Source of the DNA: Saliniramus fredricksonii
Lineage (GTDB): Bacteria; Pseudomonadota; Alphaproteobacteria; Rhizobiales; Beijerinckiaceae
Direction: 5' to 3'
Length of the DNA: 64,000 nt
Assembly: GCF_900094735.1 (NCBI RefSeq)
Contig: NZ_FMBM01000002.1
Coordinates: forward strand, 1,488,001-1,552,000
Below the pieces are notes generated by a model. That model saw only the letters and a program-made list of their open reading frames with translations, was not told the DNA's origin and did not search any database. The position numbers were made by a program, and so were the translations under genes. Positions 45,070-54,579 of this stretch are shown here, in pieces. Position 1 is the stretch's first letter. The number at the start of each line of letters is the position of its first letter.

Positions 45070-45885
45070 ATGGATCAGGCGGTACCGGCGAGCACCAATA
45101 CGCAATTCCCGATCCCGGCCAACACCCATGCCGAGACGGTGACTCTGGTCGAGCATTACACCGACCGGCTGTTTCGCTTTCGCATCACGCGTCCTGCCAG
45201 CCTGCGTTTCCGCTCGGGCGAGTTCGTCATGATCGGCCTGCCCAATGCCGAGCGTCCGGTCTTTCGCGCCTATTCCATCGCCAGCCCCTCCTGGGATGAC
45301 GAGTTGGAATTCTTCTCGATCAAGGTGCCGGACGGCCCGCTGACCGAGCATCTGCAGAAGATCGAGGTCGGCGACACCGTCCTGATGAAGAAAAAGCCCA
45401 CGGGCACCCTCGTGCTGGATGCACTGCTTCCCGGCAAGCGCGTCTACATGCTCTCGACGGGTACCGGCATCGCCCCCTTCGCCAGCCTGATCCGCGACCC
45501 GGAGACCTACGAGAAATTCGAGGAGGTCATCCTCACCCATACCACCCGCGAAATCGCGGAGCTGCGCTATGGCGAGGATCTCGTCGCCGCGATCAAGGAT
45601 GATCCGCTTGTCTCGGAATTCGCCACCGGACGCCTGCGCCACTGGACCAGCGTGACCCGTGAGCCCTACGAGCGCAGCCAGCGCATCACGACCGCGATCG
45701 AAAACGGCTCCTTCTTCGCAGATCTGGGCGTTGCCCCCTTCGATCCCGCGCATGACCGTGTCATGATCTGCGGCTCGATGGAGATGATCGCCGATTGCAA
45801 GGCCCTGTGCGAGAAGGCCGGCCTGAACGAGGGCTCGAATGCGCGCCCGGGCGAATATGTGGTCGAGCGGGCCTTCGTCGGCTGA
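45070..45885 (+). CDS. fpr: Ferredoxin/flavodoxin--NADP+ reductase
   Basis: FAD enzyme of 271 residues that exchanges electrons between NADPH and ferredoxin or flavodoxin, often induced by oxidative stress. FAD binding is shown by FRAYSIASPSWDDELEFFSI, the NADP side by YMLSTGTGIAPFASLIRDPE and VILTHTTREIAELRY, and the C terminus by RVMICGSMEMIADCKALCEK with final EYVVERAFVG, the bacterial Fpr ending. ATG 45070 has AAGGAGAG five bases upstream; earlier in-frame starts (45019, 45028, 45052) lack this signal. Confidence 0.9.
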   Translation: MDQAVPASTNTQFPIPANTHAETVTLVEHYTDRLFRFRITRPASLRFRSGEFVMIGLPNAERPVFRAYSIASPSWDDELEFFSIKVPDGPLTEHLQKIEVGDTVLMKKKPTGTLVLDALLPGKRVYMLSTGTGIAPFASLIRDPETYEKFEEVILTHTTREIAELRYGEDLVAAIKDDPLVSEFATGRLRHWTSVTREPYERSQRITTAIENGSFFADLGVAPFDPAHDRVMICGSMEMIADCKALCEKAGLNEGSNARPGEYVVERAFVG

Positions 45886-45891
45886 GCCGGG

Positions 45892-46950
45892 TCAATAGAC
45901 CAGTTCGTCGTCGGCGTTGTTCTTGGAGATCATGATCTCGCCGGAATCCGCCAGCTCCTTCGCCTTGTTGACCATCGCAAGCTGGGCCTCGTCGACCTCC
46001 TTGAGCCGGATCGGACCCAACCCGTCCATCTCGTCCTGGAGGTTCTTGGCCGCACGCTGGGACATGTTCGAAAAGAAGAAGGCGCGCACCGGTTCCGGCG
46101 CACCCTTGAGCGCCCGCGAGAGCACATCGCGCTCGACGGAGCGGATCAGTGTCTGCATGCCGCCGGCATCGAGCTTGGTGAGATCCTCGAAAGTGAACAT
46201 CAGCTCGCGGATACGCTTGGCCGCCTCGCGGTTGACGTCGTCGAGCGCCGAGAGGAAGCGGGTTTCAGTCTGGCGATCGAAAGCGTTGAAGACCTCCGCC
46301 ATGGTCTCGTGGGCGTCACGCCGCGAGGTCTGGGCGACGGCGCCGACGAATTCGAGCCGCAACGTCTCCTCGATATGGTGCAGCGCCTCTTTCTGCACCG
46401 TCTCCAGCTTGAGCATCCGGTTGACGACATCCATCGCGAATTCGTCGGGCAGCATGGTGAGCACCCGCGCAGCGTGATCGGGACGCACACGTGAAAGCAC
46501 CACCGCGACGGTCTGTGGATACTCGTTGCGCAGGTAGTTGGCCAGGATTTCCGCATCAATCTGCGATAGCCGCGTCCAGATCCGCTTGCCGGAGGTGTTG
46601 TAGATCTCCGCCATGATGGTGGCGACCTGATCCGGCGGGAACACCTTCATCAGAAGCTGCTCGGTGCGCTCGACCGAGCCGGATACGCTGGAATTCGAGA
46701 CGCGATGGATGAAATCCACGATCAGACGATCGACCGTGCTCGCATCCACGGTTCCCAGCTGCACCATGGCATGCGAGACCGTGCGCACCTCTTCCTCGTC
46801 GAGCATGGCCCAGATTGTGCGCCCGTGTTCCTCGCCGAGCATGAGGAGAAACAATGCAGCGCGCTGCGGACCCGTCAGCGAGTCGAATTCGGCGCTGTCG
46901 TCGATCCCGTCCGAGGGCTTTTCGGTTTCGGTGAGAGCGGTTGCTGCCAT
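45892..46950 (-). CDS. fliG: Flagellar motor switch protein FliG
   Basis: Rotor protein of 352 residues that couples stator ion flow to torque and, with FliM/FliN, sets rotation direction. The N-terminal domain (LTGPQRAALFLLMLGEEHGR) contacts the MS ring, the middle has NEYPQTVAVVLSRVRPDHAA, and the C-terminal torque helix is in IRELMFTFEDLTKLDAGGMQ. The usual EHPQ motif reads EYPQ here. The ending (EVDEAQLAMVNKAKELADSG) is typical. It diverges from flgE; no other flagellar gene is in the window. Confidence 0.92.
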   Translation of the reverse strand: MAATALTETEKPSDGIDDSAEFDSLTGPQRAALFLLMLGEEHGRTIWAMLDEEEVRTVSHAMVQLGTVDASTVDRLIVDFIHRVSNSSVSGSVERTEQLLMKVFPPDQVATIMAEIYNTSGKRIWTRLSQIDAEILANYLRNEYPQTVAVVLSRVRPDHAARVLTMLPDEFAMDVVNRMLKLETVQKEALHHIEETLRLEFVGAVAQTSRRDAHETMAEVFNAFDRQTETRFLSALDDVNREAAKRIRELMFTFEDLTKLDAGGMQTLIRSVERDVLSRALKGAPEPVRAFFFSNMSQRAAKNLQDEMDGLGPIRLKEVDEAQLAMVNKAKELADSGEIMISKNNADDELVY

Positions 46951-47194
46951 GGCTTTGCGTGTTTCCAGCGCGGTGTCGATTCGATGGGATTAATCAAAGC
47001 GCAATCTGCGTTAACGAAGCCTTAAGATCGGCCCGCCGGGCAGAAATCACCCGGCAGGATCTGCCGCCCGCCCGGCAGGAATGGCGCCCACTGCGCGCCC
47101 CGCACGCGGATGACGGCATGGCACCGCATCACCACATCCGCACAAGTTATTGAAATAAATAGTATTTCCAGAAATCCCCCAATTTCCCGCACAC

Positions 47195-47209
47195 TGGCAC
47201 GCCGGTTGC
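47195..47209 (+). promoter_or_regulatory. Sigma-54 (-24/-12) promoter of flgE
   Basis: TGGCACGCCGGTTGC matches the RpoN consensus TGGCAC-N5-TTGC exactly. The GG of -24 is at 47196-47197 and the GC of -12 at 47208-47209, giving a start near 47220, about 28 bases before the flgE ATG. A CAGGAG ribosome-binding site follows. Confidence 0.85.
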
Positions 47210-47248
47210 TGATCAATCTGCAACATCGCTGTGTGTCAGGAGTGAGTT

Positions 47249-48616
47249 ATGGGTATCTTCGGGGCTCTTCAAACCGCCGTTGCGGGGTTGCGTTCGCAGT
47301 CCTACGGCATGGAGAATATTTCAGGTAACGTCGCCAATTCCCAGACCGTCGGCTACAAGCGCATGGATACCAGCTTCGTCGATCTCGTGATCGACCGCCC
47401 GCGCGACCAGGCCATTGCCGGTTCAGTGCGCGCCCAATCCGATCAGGCGATCAGCCTGCAGGGCGACATCCTGCCAACGGGCGAGAACACCAATATCGCC
47501 ATCAACGGCTCCGGCTTCATCTCGGTGAGCCAGATATCGGGTTTCCGTGACGGCCAGCCGGTCTTCAGCGAGAACAACCTCTTCACCCGTCGCGGCGATT
47601 TCCAGCTCGACAAGGACGGCTATCTCGTCAACGGCGCCGGCATGTATCTGCGCGGCGATTCCATCAATCTCGACGGCCTGATCACCAGCACCAACGGCAT
47701 CCTGCGCATCACGGATACCACCGTCCCGGCCAGTTCGACGGAGCAAGTGGACTACTCGGCCGTGCTTCCATCGACGGCGGGCACGAACTTCTATAATGCA
47801 AACAATGTCGATACGCTCTTCGACGATCCCGCAACCGGCGCGCCCTTCAACGACGACGAAGCAATCGAGGCCTCCGAATCATCGGATTTCCTCTCCCGCA
47901 CGATCAGCGGCGGCTCGGTCGTGGTATACAATGATGCCGGCGCACCGATCGACGTCCAGCTGCGCTGGGGCAAAGTCGACGAAGACGAGTGGGCGCTGTT
48001 CTATCAGAACGATTCGAGTGCCTCGGGCACCGACACAATGTGGACACGGCTTGAAGACGGTGGCGGCAACAACGCGATCAATTTCGAACCGAACGGCACA
48101 ATGTCAGCCGGCTCGCCACAATCCTTCGAAATGGCCGCAGGTGCAACCATTAACGGTCAGGCTCTGTCAGAAGATGTATCCATCAACTTCGGCACCGAGG
48201 GCCTGCGCCAGTTCGCCGTACCGAACAACTTGCTCCAGGGCCTCGAACTCAGCCAGGACGGTTACCCGGCGGGCGTGCTGCAGGATATCTCGATCTCGAG
48301 CGACGGGCGCATCTCCGGGATTTACTCGAATGGGCAGTCCTTCGCCATCGCACGCGTTGCGGTCGCGCAATTCGCCGCACCGAACATGCTCAAATCGCGC
48401 GATGGCGGGACATTCGAGCAGACCATCGATTCCGGCGAGCCGACCTTCTCACCGGAGGGCGCACGCATCATCGGTGGTGCGGTGGAGCAGTCGAACGCCG
48501 ATATTGCCGAGGAATTCAGCAAGATGATCGTCACGCAACAGGCCTACCAGGCCAATACCCGCGTGGTGACGACATCCCAGCAGTTGATGGAAGCCACCAT
48601 CAACATGGTCCGGTAA
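47249..48616 (+). CDS. flgE: Flagellar hook protein FlgE
   Basis: Subunit of the flagellar hook, 455 residues, exported by the flagellar type III apparatus. The N-terminal rod-type motif GALQTAVAGLRSQSYGMENI followed by SGNVANSQTVGYKRMDTSF and the C-terminal helix QQAYQANTRVVTTSQQLMEA are the two ends of a flagellar axial protein. The middle is acidic and carries hook domains (RRGDFQLDKDGYLVNGAGMY; LSQDGYPAGVLQDISISSDG). CAGGAG precedes the ATG; a consensus sigma-54 promoter lies just upstream. Confidence 0.93.
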   Translation: MGIFGALQTAVAGLRSQSYGMENISGNVANSQTVGYKRMDTSFVDLVIDRPRDQAIAGSVRAQSDQAISLQGDILPTGENTNIAINGSGFISVSQISGFRDGQPVFSENNLFTRRGDFQLDKDGYLVNGAGMYLRGDSINLDGLITSTNGILRITDTTVPASSTEQVDYSAVLPSTAGTNFYNANNVDTLFDDPATGAPFNDDEAIEASESSDFLSRTISGGSVVVYNDAGAPIDVQLRWGKVDEDEWALFYQNDSSASGTDTMWTRLEDGGGNNAINFEPNGTMSAGSPQSFEMAAGATINGQALSEDVSINFGTEGLRQFAVPNNLLQGLELSQDGYPAGVLQDISISSDGRISGIYSNGQSFAIARVAVAQFAAPNMLKSRDGGTFEQTIDSGEPTFSPEGARIIGGAVEQSNADIAEEFSKMIVTQQAYQANTRVVTTSQQLMEATINMVR

Positions 48617-48646
48617 CCTTCCTTCGGGGCCCGCCTGACGTCACGC

Positions 48647-49495
48647 TCAGACGGGCTCGATGGAGAATTTTCGTGACGGCGCGACGAATTCGTCCTGCGC
48701 CGCCACAGTCAGGATCTCGCGAGAGCCCGCCGCCTCTGTACGATGGAGCAGCCCGTAGATTGATGCCGCAGCCTCGGCCAGAGCCGTGTCGGCACGGCGT
48801 GTTCGCAGATAATGCACGAAAAACAGCGCCGAAATCGCATCGCCCGCCCCGTTCACCGAGACCGTCAGTTTGGGTGTGCGCACCCGCCAATAGGCTCCGT
48901 CCTCCCCGGCCAGCATGTCGATCGCATCGGGCGGCGTGTCCTGCGTATGAAGCGAGGTGACGAGCACGACGCGCGGGCCCAGGGCATGAATGCGCGTGAT
49001 GGCGTCCTTTGCCGCAGCGAGGGTTGGCGTCTCCATCTGCGAGAGATATTCCAGTTCGAACTGGTTGGGCGTGATCAGATCTGCCGCAGGCACGGCTTGG
49101 TCGCGCATGAATTCCGGGATGCCGGGCCGCACGAAGACGCCCCGCCCCACATCGCCGATCACCGGATCGCAGGCGTAGAGCGTTGCCGGATTGGCCTCGC
49201 GGACCCGCCCCACCGTCGAGAGGATCGCGTTGCCGATATCGGACGAGCCCATATAGCCCGACAGAATGCCGTCGCAGCGCCCGAGAACACCGCGCGCGGC
49301 GATGCCGTCGACCAGTTCCTCGATCGCCGGCCCGTCGAAGACGCGTCCCGTCCAGTCGCCGTAACCTGTATGATTGGAGAATTGCACGGTATGGATCGGC
49401 CAGACCTCGCAGCCGAGCCGCTGCATCGGGAAAACCGCAGAGGCGTTACCGACATGCCCGTAAGCGACATGCGATTGGATCGACAGGATGTTCAT
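48647..49495 (-). CDS. pdxY: Pyridoxal kinase PdxY
   Basis: ATP-dependent ribokinase-fold enzyme of 282 residues that phosphorylates pyridoxal to [23 protein letters not shown] is the characteristic N terminus (vitamin-binding loop), [16 protein letters not shown] follows, [13 protein letters not shown] and [12 protein letters not shown] give the ATP/Mg region, and the catalytic Asp is in [14 protein letters not shown] (GxGD). It is convergent with flgE, only 30 bases from its stop, with a possible shared hairpin. Confidence 0.92.
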   Translation of the reverse strand: MNILSIQSHVAYGHVGNASAVFPMQRLGCEVWPIHTVQFSNHTGYGDWTGRVFDGPAIEELVDGIAARGVLGRCDGILSGYMGSSDIGNAILSTVGRVREANPATLYACDPVIGDVGRGVFVRPGIPEFMRDQAVPAADLITPNQFELEYLSQMETPTLAAAKDAITRIHALGPRVVLVTSLHTQDTPPDAIDMLAGEDGAYWRVRTPKLTVSVNGAGDAISALFFVHYLRTRRADTALAEAAASIYGLLHRTEAAGSREILTVAAQDEFVAPSRKFSIEPV

Positions 49496-49658
49496 CGCGC
49501 ATCAGCTCCGTCTTTGCCGCACCCTGCTTCGGGGTTAGCGGCCCGCGCGGGAGCTGGCAAGTCCGCGCCCGATGGGGCCTTTCGGATCGCGATGCCTTGA
49601 ACAGCCCCGGTCGTCGGGTTAACCCTTTGATCCCTTTATCCCTGCACGGGCCGGATCG

Positions 49659-50273
49659 ATGCGCCGGAGCATCCGCGAATTCACATCCTCCGTCTATACG
49701 ATTCTGCTCGTCGCCTATGCGGTCGCGGGTGGCGCGGCGCTCGGCCTCTACAGCGCCTATCGCGTGGTCGAGAGCGAGTTCGCCTTTGGCGTGCAGCAGG
49801 CCGGCCCCTGGCACGTCCACCCGCAAATCGGCACACGCGCTATCGATCCCTATACCCGCGCCAGTCTCGCCCGCAGCGCCGATATTCCACTTGCCGCCGG
49901 CGAAGGCCTGACCTTTCGTGCCAACACCGATTCGCTTGCGCGTCCGCTGCGCAGTGATTGCGTCTACAGCATCACCGGCACCACACCATCTGCGCGCTTC
50001 TGGAGCCTGACGCTGCAGGATGCGAGCGGTCGCCTGCCCGATGGCTGGCAGAACGACCGGTTCGCGACCACATCGGTGCGCATCACGCGCCCCGAAGACG
50101 GCGCATTGCGGATTGCGATCTCTCCGCAGCCCCGGGCCGGCAACTGGCTGCAGGCACCCGATGGCGGCTTCAGCATCGCCTTGCGCTTGTATGATACACC
50201 GGCCAGCGGCACGCTGACCCGCTTCACTGCGGAGATGCTGCCTGAAATCACGCGCGTGGAATGTCCGGAATGA
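49659..50273 (+). CDS. DUF1214 domain protein
   Basis: A 204-residue protein with one N-terminal membrane helix (VYTILLVAYAVAGGAALGLY) and a periplasmic beta-rich domain. YSITGTTPSARFWSLTLQDA, DRFATTSVRITRPEDGALRI and APDGGFSIALRLYDTPASGT form the DUF1214 pattern. Family members occur in alphaproteobacteria directly before DUF1254 proteins, as here, and no biochemical role is established. The stop overlaps the ATG of the next gene (ATGA). It has no clear ribosome-binding site. Confidence 0.83.
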   Translation: MRRSIREFTSSVYTILLVAYAVAGGAALGLYSAYRVVESEFAFGVQQAGPWHVHPQIGTRAIDPYTRASLARSADIPLAAGEGLTFRANTDSLARPLRSDCVYSITGTTPSARFWSLTLQDASGRLPDGWQNDRFATTSVRITRPEDGALRIAISPQPRAGNWLQAPDGGFSIALRLYDTPASGTLTRFTAEMLPEITRVECPE

Positions 50274-50890
50274 GCATCGTCGGTCGTTTCGCCTTTGCAA
50301 CGCTCTGCGCACTGGTCCTCGCTTCGATCGCCCATGTCGGCGCGATCCTGCTGCTCCCCTTCGTCTCGCAGCAGGACGCGCTCTCGCGGCTCCAGCCGGT
50401 GCGGGTGGATGGTGAAGCGGTCTTGCTGTCGGGCCCGGAAACGCGCGGCTGGTCGACGCATCACGACCCGGCAACCGCGCTTTCCGCCTGCGCCTATGAT
50501 CTGAGTGAGGCACCTCTGCGGGTGACTTTCGGCACGGGGGCGCATTTTCAATCGGCATCGTTCCACAGCCGGGGCAGCGGCGTCTATTTCACGCTCACCG
50601 ACCGCGCCGTCGAAGGCACCCAGATGGACGTTCTGATCATGACGCCGGAACAACGCTTCGAAGACGAGGCCCGGCGCGCTGCATCGGCAGACGCAGAAGA
50701 CCGGGCGCCGACAGTCCGCGCGCAGGACCCGCTCGCAGGGGTCATACGGGTCACGGCCCCCGAACCCCAGGGTTTCGTCGCCTTTCGCGTTCTCGCTCCC
50801 CTGCCCGGCCTCGCGGAAACGGCCACCGAGCGTGCCCTGTCTGCACGCTGCACCCCGTTCCCACTCAACGATACGGATACGGCTTCCTGA
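50270..50890 (+). CDS. DUF1254-type partner protein
   Basis: The 206-residue product has an N-terminal helix (FAFATLCALVLASIAHVGAI) and a periplasmic domain with PETRGWSTHHDPATALSACA, VTFGTGAHFQSASFHSRGSG and TAPEPQGFVAFRVLAPLPGL, which matches the short DUF1254 proteins that pair with DUF1214. The start ATG 50270 forms an ATGA overlap with the previous gene; ATG 50261 is also possible. The two are likely a membrane-anchored complex of unknown function. Confidence 0.78.
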   Translation: MSIVGRFAFATLCALVLASIAHVGAILLLPFVSQQDALSRLQPVRVDGEAVLLSGPETRGWSTHHDPATALSACAYDLSEAPLRVTFGTGAHFQSASFHSRGSGVYFTLTDRAVEGTQMDVLIMTPEQRFEDEARRAASADAEDRAPTVRAQDPLAGVIRVTAPEPQGFVAFRVLAPLPGLAETATERALSARCTPFPLNDTDTAS

Positions 50891-50893
50891 GCA

Positions 50894-51640
50894 TCAGATA
50901 CAGCGTCCGCCGTCGACCTCGAGCACGGCACCGGTGACCATCTCGGCCTCGTCCGAGCAAAGGAACAGCGCGGCATTGGCGATATCGCGCGGTGTTGACA
51001 GGCGACCCAGCGGAACCGTCGCGACGAAAGCGGCACGCTTTTCCGGCGTATCCTCTCCCATGAAGGTCGCGAGAAGCGGCGTTTCACCGGCGACCGGGGC
51101 GAGCGCGTTGACACGGATGCGATCCGGCGCGAGCTCGACGGCCATGGATTTCGACAACAGATTCACAGCGCCTTTCGAAGCGTTGTACCAGGTCAGGCCG
51201 GGGCGCGGGCGGATGCCGGCAGTGGAGCCGATATTGAGGATGTTGCCGCCGCCTTCCGCACGCATCAGCGGTACGATTGCATGGGTCATGTTGTAGATCG
51301 ATTTCACGTTGACGGCGAAGACGCGGTCGAATTCGTCCTCCGTCACATCCAGCATCGGCTTGTTGTGGTGGCTGATACCGGCATTGTTGACCACAATGTC
51401 AATGCGCCCGAAGCTCTCCATCACTGCATCGATGGCGCGTTTGACATCGGCGAAATCGGCCACATCGCAGCGCAGCGCCACGGCATTGCCGCCAATCTGG
51501 CCCGCAGCGGCGATCGCCCCTTCCTCGTCGAGATCGAGCAGCGCGACCCGCGCCCCCTCGCGCGCGAAGAGCTCCGCGATCCCGAAGCCGAAGCCGCGCG
51601 CAGCGCCGGTGACGATGGCAGTCTTGTCGATCAGTCGCAT
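50894..51640 (-). CDS. Short-chain dehydrogenase/reductase, FabG-like
   Basis: NAD(P)-dependent oxidoreductase of 248 residues. The cofactor motif is AIVTGAARGFGFGIAELFAR, the structural NNAG is in IDIVVNNAGISHHNKP, the catalytic Ser is in LNIGSTAGIRPRPGL, and Tyr/Lys are in YNASKGAVNLLSKSMAVELA. The C terminus (SDEAEMVTGAVLEVDGGRCI) is standard. Many such enzymes act on 3-hydroxyacyl, sugar or alcohol substrates; nothing in the context says which. It converges on the DUF1254 gene, three bases apart. Confidence 0.85.
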   Translation of the reverse strand: MRLIDKTAIVTGAARGFGFGIAELFAREGARVALLDLDEEGAIAAAGQIGGNAVALRCDVADFADVKRAIDAVMESFGRIDIVVNNAGISHHNKPMLDVTEDEFDRVFAVNVKSIYNMTHAIVPLMRAEGGGNILNIGSTAGIRPRPGLTWYNASKGAVNLLSKSMAVELAPDRIRVNALAPVAGETPLLATFMGEDTPEKRAAFVATVPLGRLSTPRDIANAALFLCSDEAEMVTGAVLEVDGGRCI

Positions 51641-51986
51641 TAAGGCATCCTCCCGTTATTTGCCGCGCATTGTGGCGCCACAGGCGCGCGCGGTCCACGG
51701 GCAGGTGACCAACGGCGCGTGTGCGGGTTTGGGCAGGGGGTGAGGCGCGGTTCTGCCCTTGAAGTGGCAAGGCCGGTATCCTGAACGGAAATACAATATC
51801 CGATCGGAAATTCGTCTTCCGCTCGCCCGTTGCGCATCTGCGACACGCCGGCCCCTGCGACACATCCGCCGCCACATTGTTGACAAAGATCAAGGCGGCG
51901 GGGTGCCATCCCTGCTGAAACTGCCGCGAGCGCCCGAATCTCGTCGGGCGGAGCCAATTACCGGCAAACAGTTCAGGGGATTGAAG
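51641..51986. other. 346-bp divergent promoter region of the SDR gene and ccoN
   Basis: Contains the FixK/FNR-type box at 51880-51893 and the ccoN leader with AGGGGA at 51974-51979. No other gene or structure is supported; an open frame continuous with ccoN crosses it but lacks a credible start. Confidence 0.5.
51880..51893 (+). promoter_or_regulatory. FNR/FixK-type anaerobox upstream of ccoN
   Basis: TTGACAAAGATCAA matches TTGAT-N4-ATCAA with one change and lies about 100 bases before the ccoN start. This is the place and sequence expected for FixK or FnrN control of the high-affinity oxidase under low oxygen. Confidence 0.8.
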
Positions 51987-53657
51987 ATGGCCTCAATCGG
52001 CGCGTCACCGGTCGGATCCGGCAAGCGCATGACCATCGGTGAAGGGGGCACGGCGGTCGCGATGGCGGCCTTGGCGCTGTTCTCCATCATCGTGGCGGCG
52101 AATGCTTGGGAAGCGGAATACGCTTTTCATGCCTATCTTTTCGCAGCGGCGAGCATCGCTTCCGTATTCGCGATCATCAACCGTTACTATGATCGCCCTG
52201 CGGAACCGGTTCCGCAGGAAATCGACGGCAAGCCCAACTACAATATGGGCCCCGTGAAATTCGGCGTGGTGGCGGCGATGTTCTGGGGCATCGCGGGCTT
52301 TCTCGTGGGCGTGGTCATCGCCTTCCAGCTCGCGTATCCGGCGCTGAACTTCGATCTTCCCTGGACGAATTTCGGGCGCATGCGCCCGCTGCACACTTCG
52401 GCGGTGATCTTCGCCTTTGGCGGCAACGTGCTGATCGCGACGGCGCTCTACGTCGTCCAGCGCACATCGCGCGCGCGCCTCGCCGGTGACATTTCACCCT
52501 GGTTCGTGGTGCTGGGCTACAACTTCTTCATCCTGATCGCCGGCACGGGCTATCTTCTCGGCATCACCCAGTCGAAGGAATATGCCGAGCCGGAATGGTA
52601 CGCGGACCTGTTCCTGACGGTGGTCTGGGTCACCTTCTTCCTCGTCTTCATGGCGACGCTGTGGAAACGCAAGGAGCCGCATATCTATGTGGCGAACTGG
52701 TTCTTCCTTGCCTTCATCGTCACGATTGCGGTGCTGCATCTGGGCAACAACGCCACGCTGCCGGTCTCGGCCTTCTCCTACAAGTCCTACAGCGCCTGGT
52801 CGGGCGTGCAGGATGCGATGGTGCAATGGTGGTACGGCCATAACGCGGTCGGCTTCTTCCTGACCGCCGGCTTCCTCGCGATCATGTACTACTTCGTGCC
52901 CAAGCGGGCCGATCGCCCGGTCTATTCCTACCGGCTCTCGATCATCCACTTCTGGGCGCTGATCTTCCTCTATATCTGGGCGGGCCCGCACCACCTGCAC
53001 TACACCGCCCTGCCTGACTGGGCGCAAACTCTGGGCATGGTCTTCTCCATCATGCTCTGGATGCCCTCCTGGGGTGGCATGATCAACGGCCTGATGACGC
53101 TTTCGGGCGCCTGGGACAAGCTGCGCACGGACCCCGTGCTGCGCATGATGGTCGTCTCCGTGGCCTTCTACGGCATGTCGACCTTCGAGGGCCCGATGAT
53201 GTCGATCAAGGTGGTCAACTCGCTCTCGCACTATACCGACTGGACCGTCGGCCACGTGCATTCGGGTGCGCTGGGCTGGGTCGCCTACATCTCCTTCGGC
53301 GCCATCTACTGCCTGGTTCCCTGGCTGTGGAAGCGCGAGGGGCTGTACTCCCTGCGTCTCGTCAACTGGCACTTCTGGATCTCGACGCTGGGTATCGTGC
53401 TCTACATCACCTCGATGTGGGTTGCCGGGATCATGCAGGGTCTGATGTGGCGCGCCTATACCAGCCTCGGCTTCCTCGAATATTCCTTCATCGAGACCTC
53501 GGACGCGATGCATCCCTACTACGTGATCCGCGCACTCGGCGGCGTGCTCTTCCTCGCGGGCGCCCTGATCATGGTCTACAACCTCATCATGACCGTCCGG
53601 ACCGTGCGGCCCGTGGAAGCGGCTCAGTCGCGCCCCGCGCTTGCGCCGGCAGAATAA
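51987..53657 (+). CDS. ccoN: cbb3-type cytochrome c oxidase subunit I
   Basis: Catalytic subunit of the high-affinity oxidase, 556 residues with about 12 helices, carrying low-spin heme b and the heme b3-CuB centre. Conserved His are in [34 protein letters not shown] (with the Tyr that cross-links to His), [20 protein letters not shown] and [15 protein letters not shown] 51987 is chosen with AGGGGA upstream. It leads ccoNOQP, with short gaps (12, 15 and 4 bases). Confidence 0.95.
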   Translation: MASIGASPVGSGKRMTIGEGGTAVAMAALALFSIIVAANAWEAEYAFHAYLFAAASIASVFAIINRYYDRPAEPVPQEIDGKPNYNMGPVKFGVVAAMFWGIAGFLVGVVIAFQLAYPALNFDLPWTNFGRMRPLHTSAVIFAFGGNVLIATALYVVQRTSRARLAGDISPWFVVLGYNFFILIAGTGYLLGITQSKEYAEPEWYADLFLTVVWVTFFLVFMATLWKRKEPHIYVANWFFLAFIVTIAVLHLGNNATLPVSAFSYKSYSAWSGVQDAMVQWWYGHNAVGFFLTAGFLAIMYYFVPKRADRPVYSYRLSIIHFWALIFLYIWAGPHHLHYTALPDWAQTLGMVFSIMLWMPSWGGMINGLMTLSGAWDKLRTDPVLRMMVVSVAFYGMSTFEGPMMSIKVVNSLSHYTDWTVGHVHSGALGWVAYISFGAIYCLVPWLWKREGLYSLRLVNWHFWISTLGIVLYITSMWVAGIMQGLMWRAYTSLGFLEYSFIETSDAMHPYYVIRALGGVLFLAGALIMVYNLIMTVRTVRPVEAAQSRPALAPAE

Positions 53658-53669
53658 GGGGGCGGAGAT

Positions 53670-54407
53670 ATGTCACTCTGGAACAAACACGCAATCCTGG
53701 AGAAGAACTCCGGCATCCTGGTGGCGGGCATCGTGGTCGCCATCTCCATCGGGGGCATCGTCGAGATCGTGCCGCTCTTCTATCTGAAGAACACGATCGA
53801 GAAGGTGGAGGGCATGCGGCCCTATTCCCCGCTCGAACTGGCCGGACGCGACATCTATGTCCGAGAAGGTTGCTACAACTGCCACAGCCAGATGGTGCGC
53901 CCCCTGCGCGACGAGGTGGAACGCTACGGGCATTATTCGCTGGCAGCCGAGTCCATGTATGACCGGCCCTTCCAGTGGGGTTCGAAGCGTACCGGGCCGG
54001 ATCTTGCCCGTGTCGGCGGCAAGTATTCCGACGAATGGCATGTGCGCCACCTGATCGATCCGCGCTCGGTCGTGCCGGAATCAATCATGCCGGGTTACCC
54101 GTTCCTGTTCGAGACGCCGCTCGACTATTCCAATATCGAGCGCAATCTGCGGGTGCAGGCTGCCATGGGTGTGCCCTATGATGAAGAGATGATCGTCAAT
54201 GCGCGTTTCGACGTCGATATCCAGGGCACGAACGACGATCCGGACATGTTCGATTTCCTGGAGCGCTATCCCAAGGCGCAGGTCCGCAGCTTCTCGGGGC
54301 GCACCGACGGCGTGATCACCGAGGGCGACGCGCTTGTCGCCTATCTGCAAATGCTGGGGACGCTGGTCGATTTCGAGCAGTACGACAACCAGACCAACAT
54401 CCGCTGA
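53670..54407 (+). CDS. ccoO: cbb3 oxidase monoheme cytochrome c subunit CcoO
   Basis: A 245-residue membrane-anchored cytochrome c that passes electrons to CcoN. There is one N-terminal helix ([20 protein letters not shown]), heme motif CYNCH at 68-72, and distal Met in [11 protein letters not shown]. The [20 protein letters not shown] block is CcoO-specific. GGCGGAG precedes the start. Confidence 0.95.
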   Translation: MSLWNKHAILEKNSGILVAGIVVAISIGGIVEIVPLFYLKNTIEKVEGMRPYSPLELAGRDIYVREGCYNCHSQMVRPLRDEVERYGHYSLAAESMYDRPFQWGSKRTGPDLARVGGKYSDEWHVRHLIDPRSVVPESIMPGYPFLFETPLDYSNIERNLRVQAAMGVPYDEEMIVNARFDVDIQGTNDDPDMFDFLERYPKAQVRSFSGRTDGVITEGDALVAYLQMLGTLVDFEQYDNQTNIR

Positions 54408-54422
54408 GAAAGGAGCACACCC

Positions 54423-54575
54423 ATGGAAACCTATACCTTTCTCGCCAACATCGCGCAGACCTGGGGCTTCGCCGCCTTCGTGATCGGATTCCTTCTGGCC
54501 ATCGTCTACGCGCTCCTGCCTTCCAAACGCGACACGTTCGACAGGGCATCGCGTATTCCGCTGGATGAGGATTGA
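54423..54575 (+). CDS. ccoQ: cbb3 oxidase small subunit CcoQ
   Basis: A 50-residue protein with one membrane helix (WGFAAFVIGFLLAIVYALLP) followed by a charged tail (SKRDTFDRASRIPLDED). Size, topology and place between ccoO and ccoP identify it as CcoQ, which stabilises the complex. AAGGAG precedes ATG 54423. The ribosome-binding site of ccoP lies inside its last codons. Confidence 0.9.
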   Translation: METYTFLANIAQTWGFAAFVIGFLLAIVYALLPSKRDTFDRASRIPLDED

Positions 54576-54579
54576 TCCC

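Noticed and set aside
48629-48656. Hairpin between flgE and pdxY as a bidirectional terminator
   Set aside because: The 10-bp stem has a mismatch, overlaps the last codons of pdxY, and has no T tract on either side; evidence too weak for a feature.
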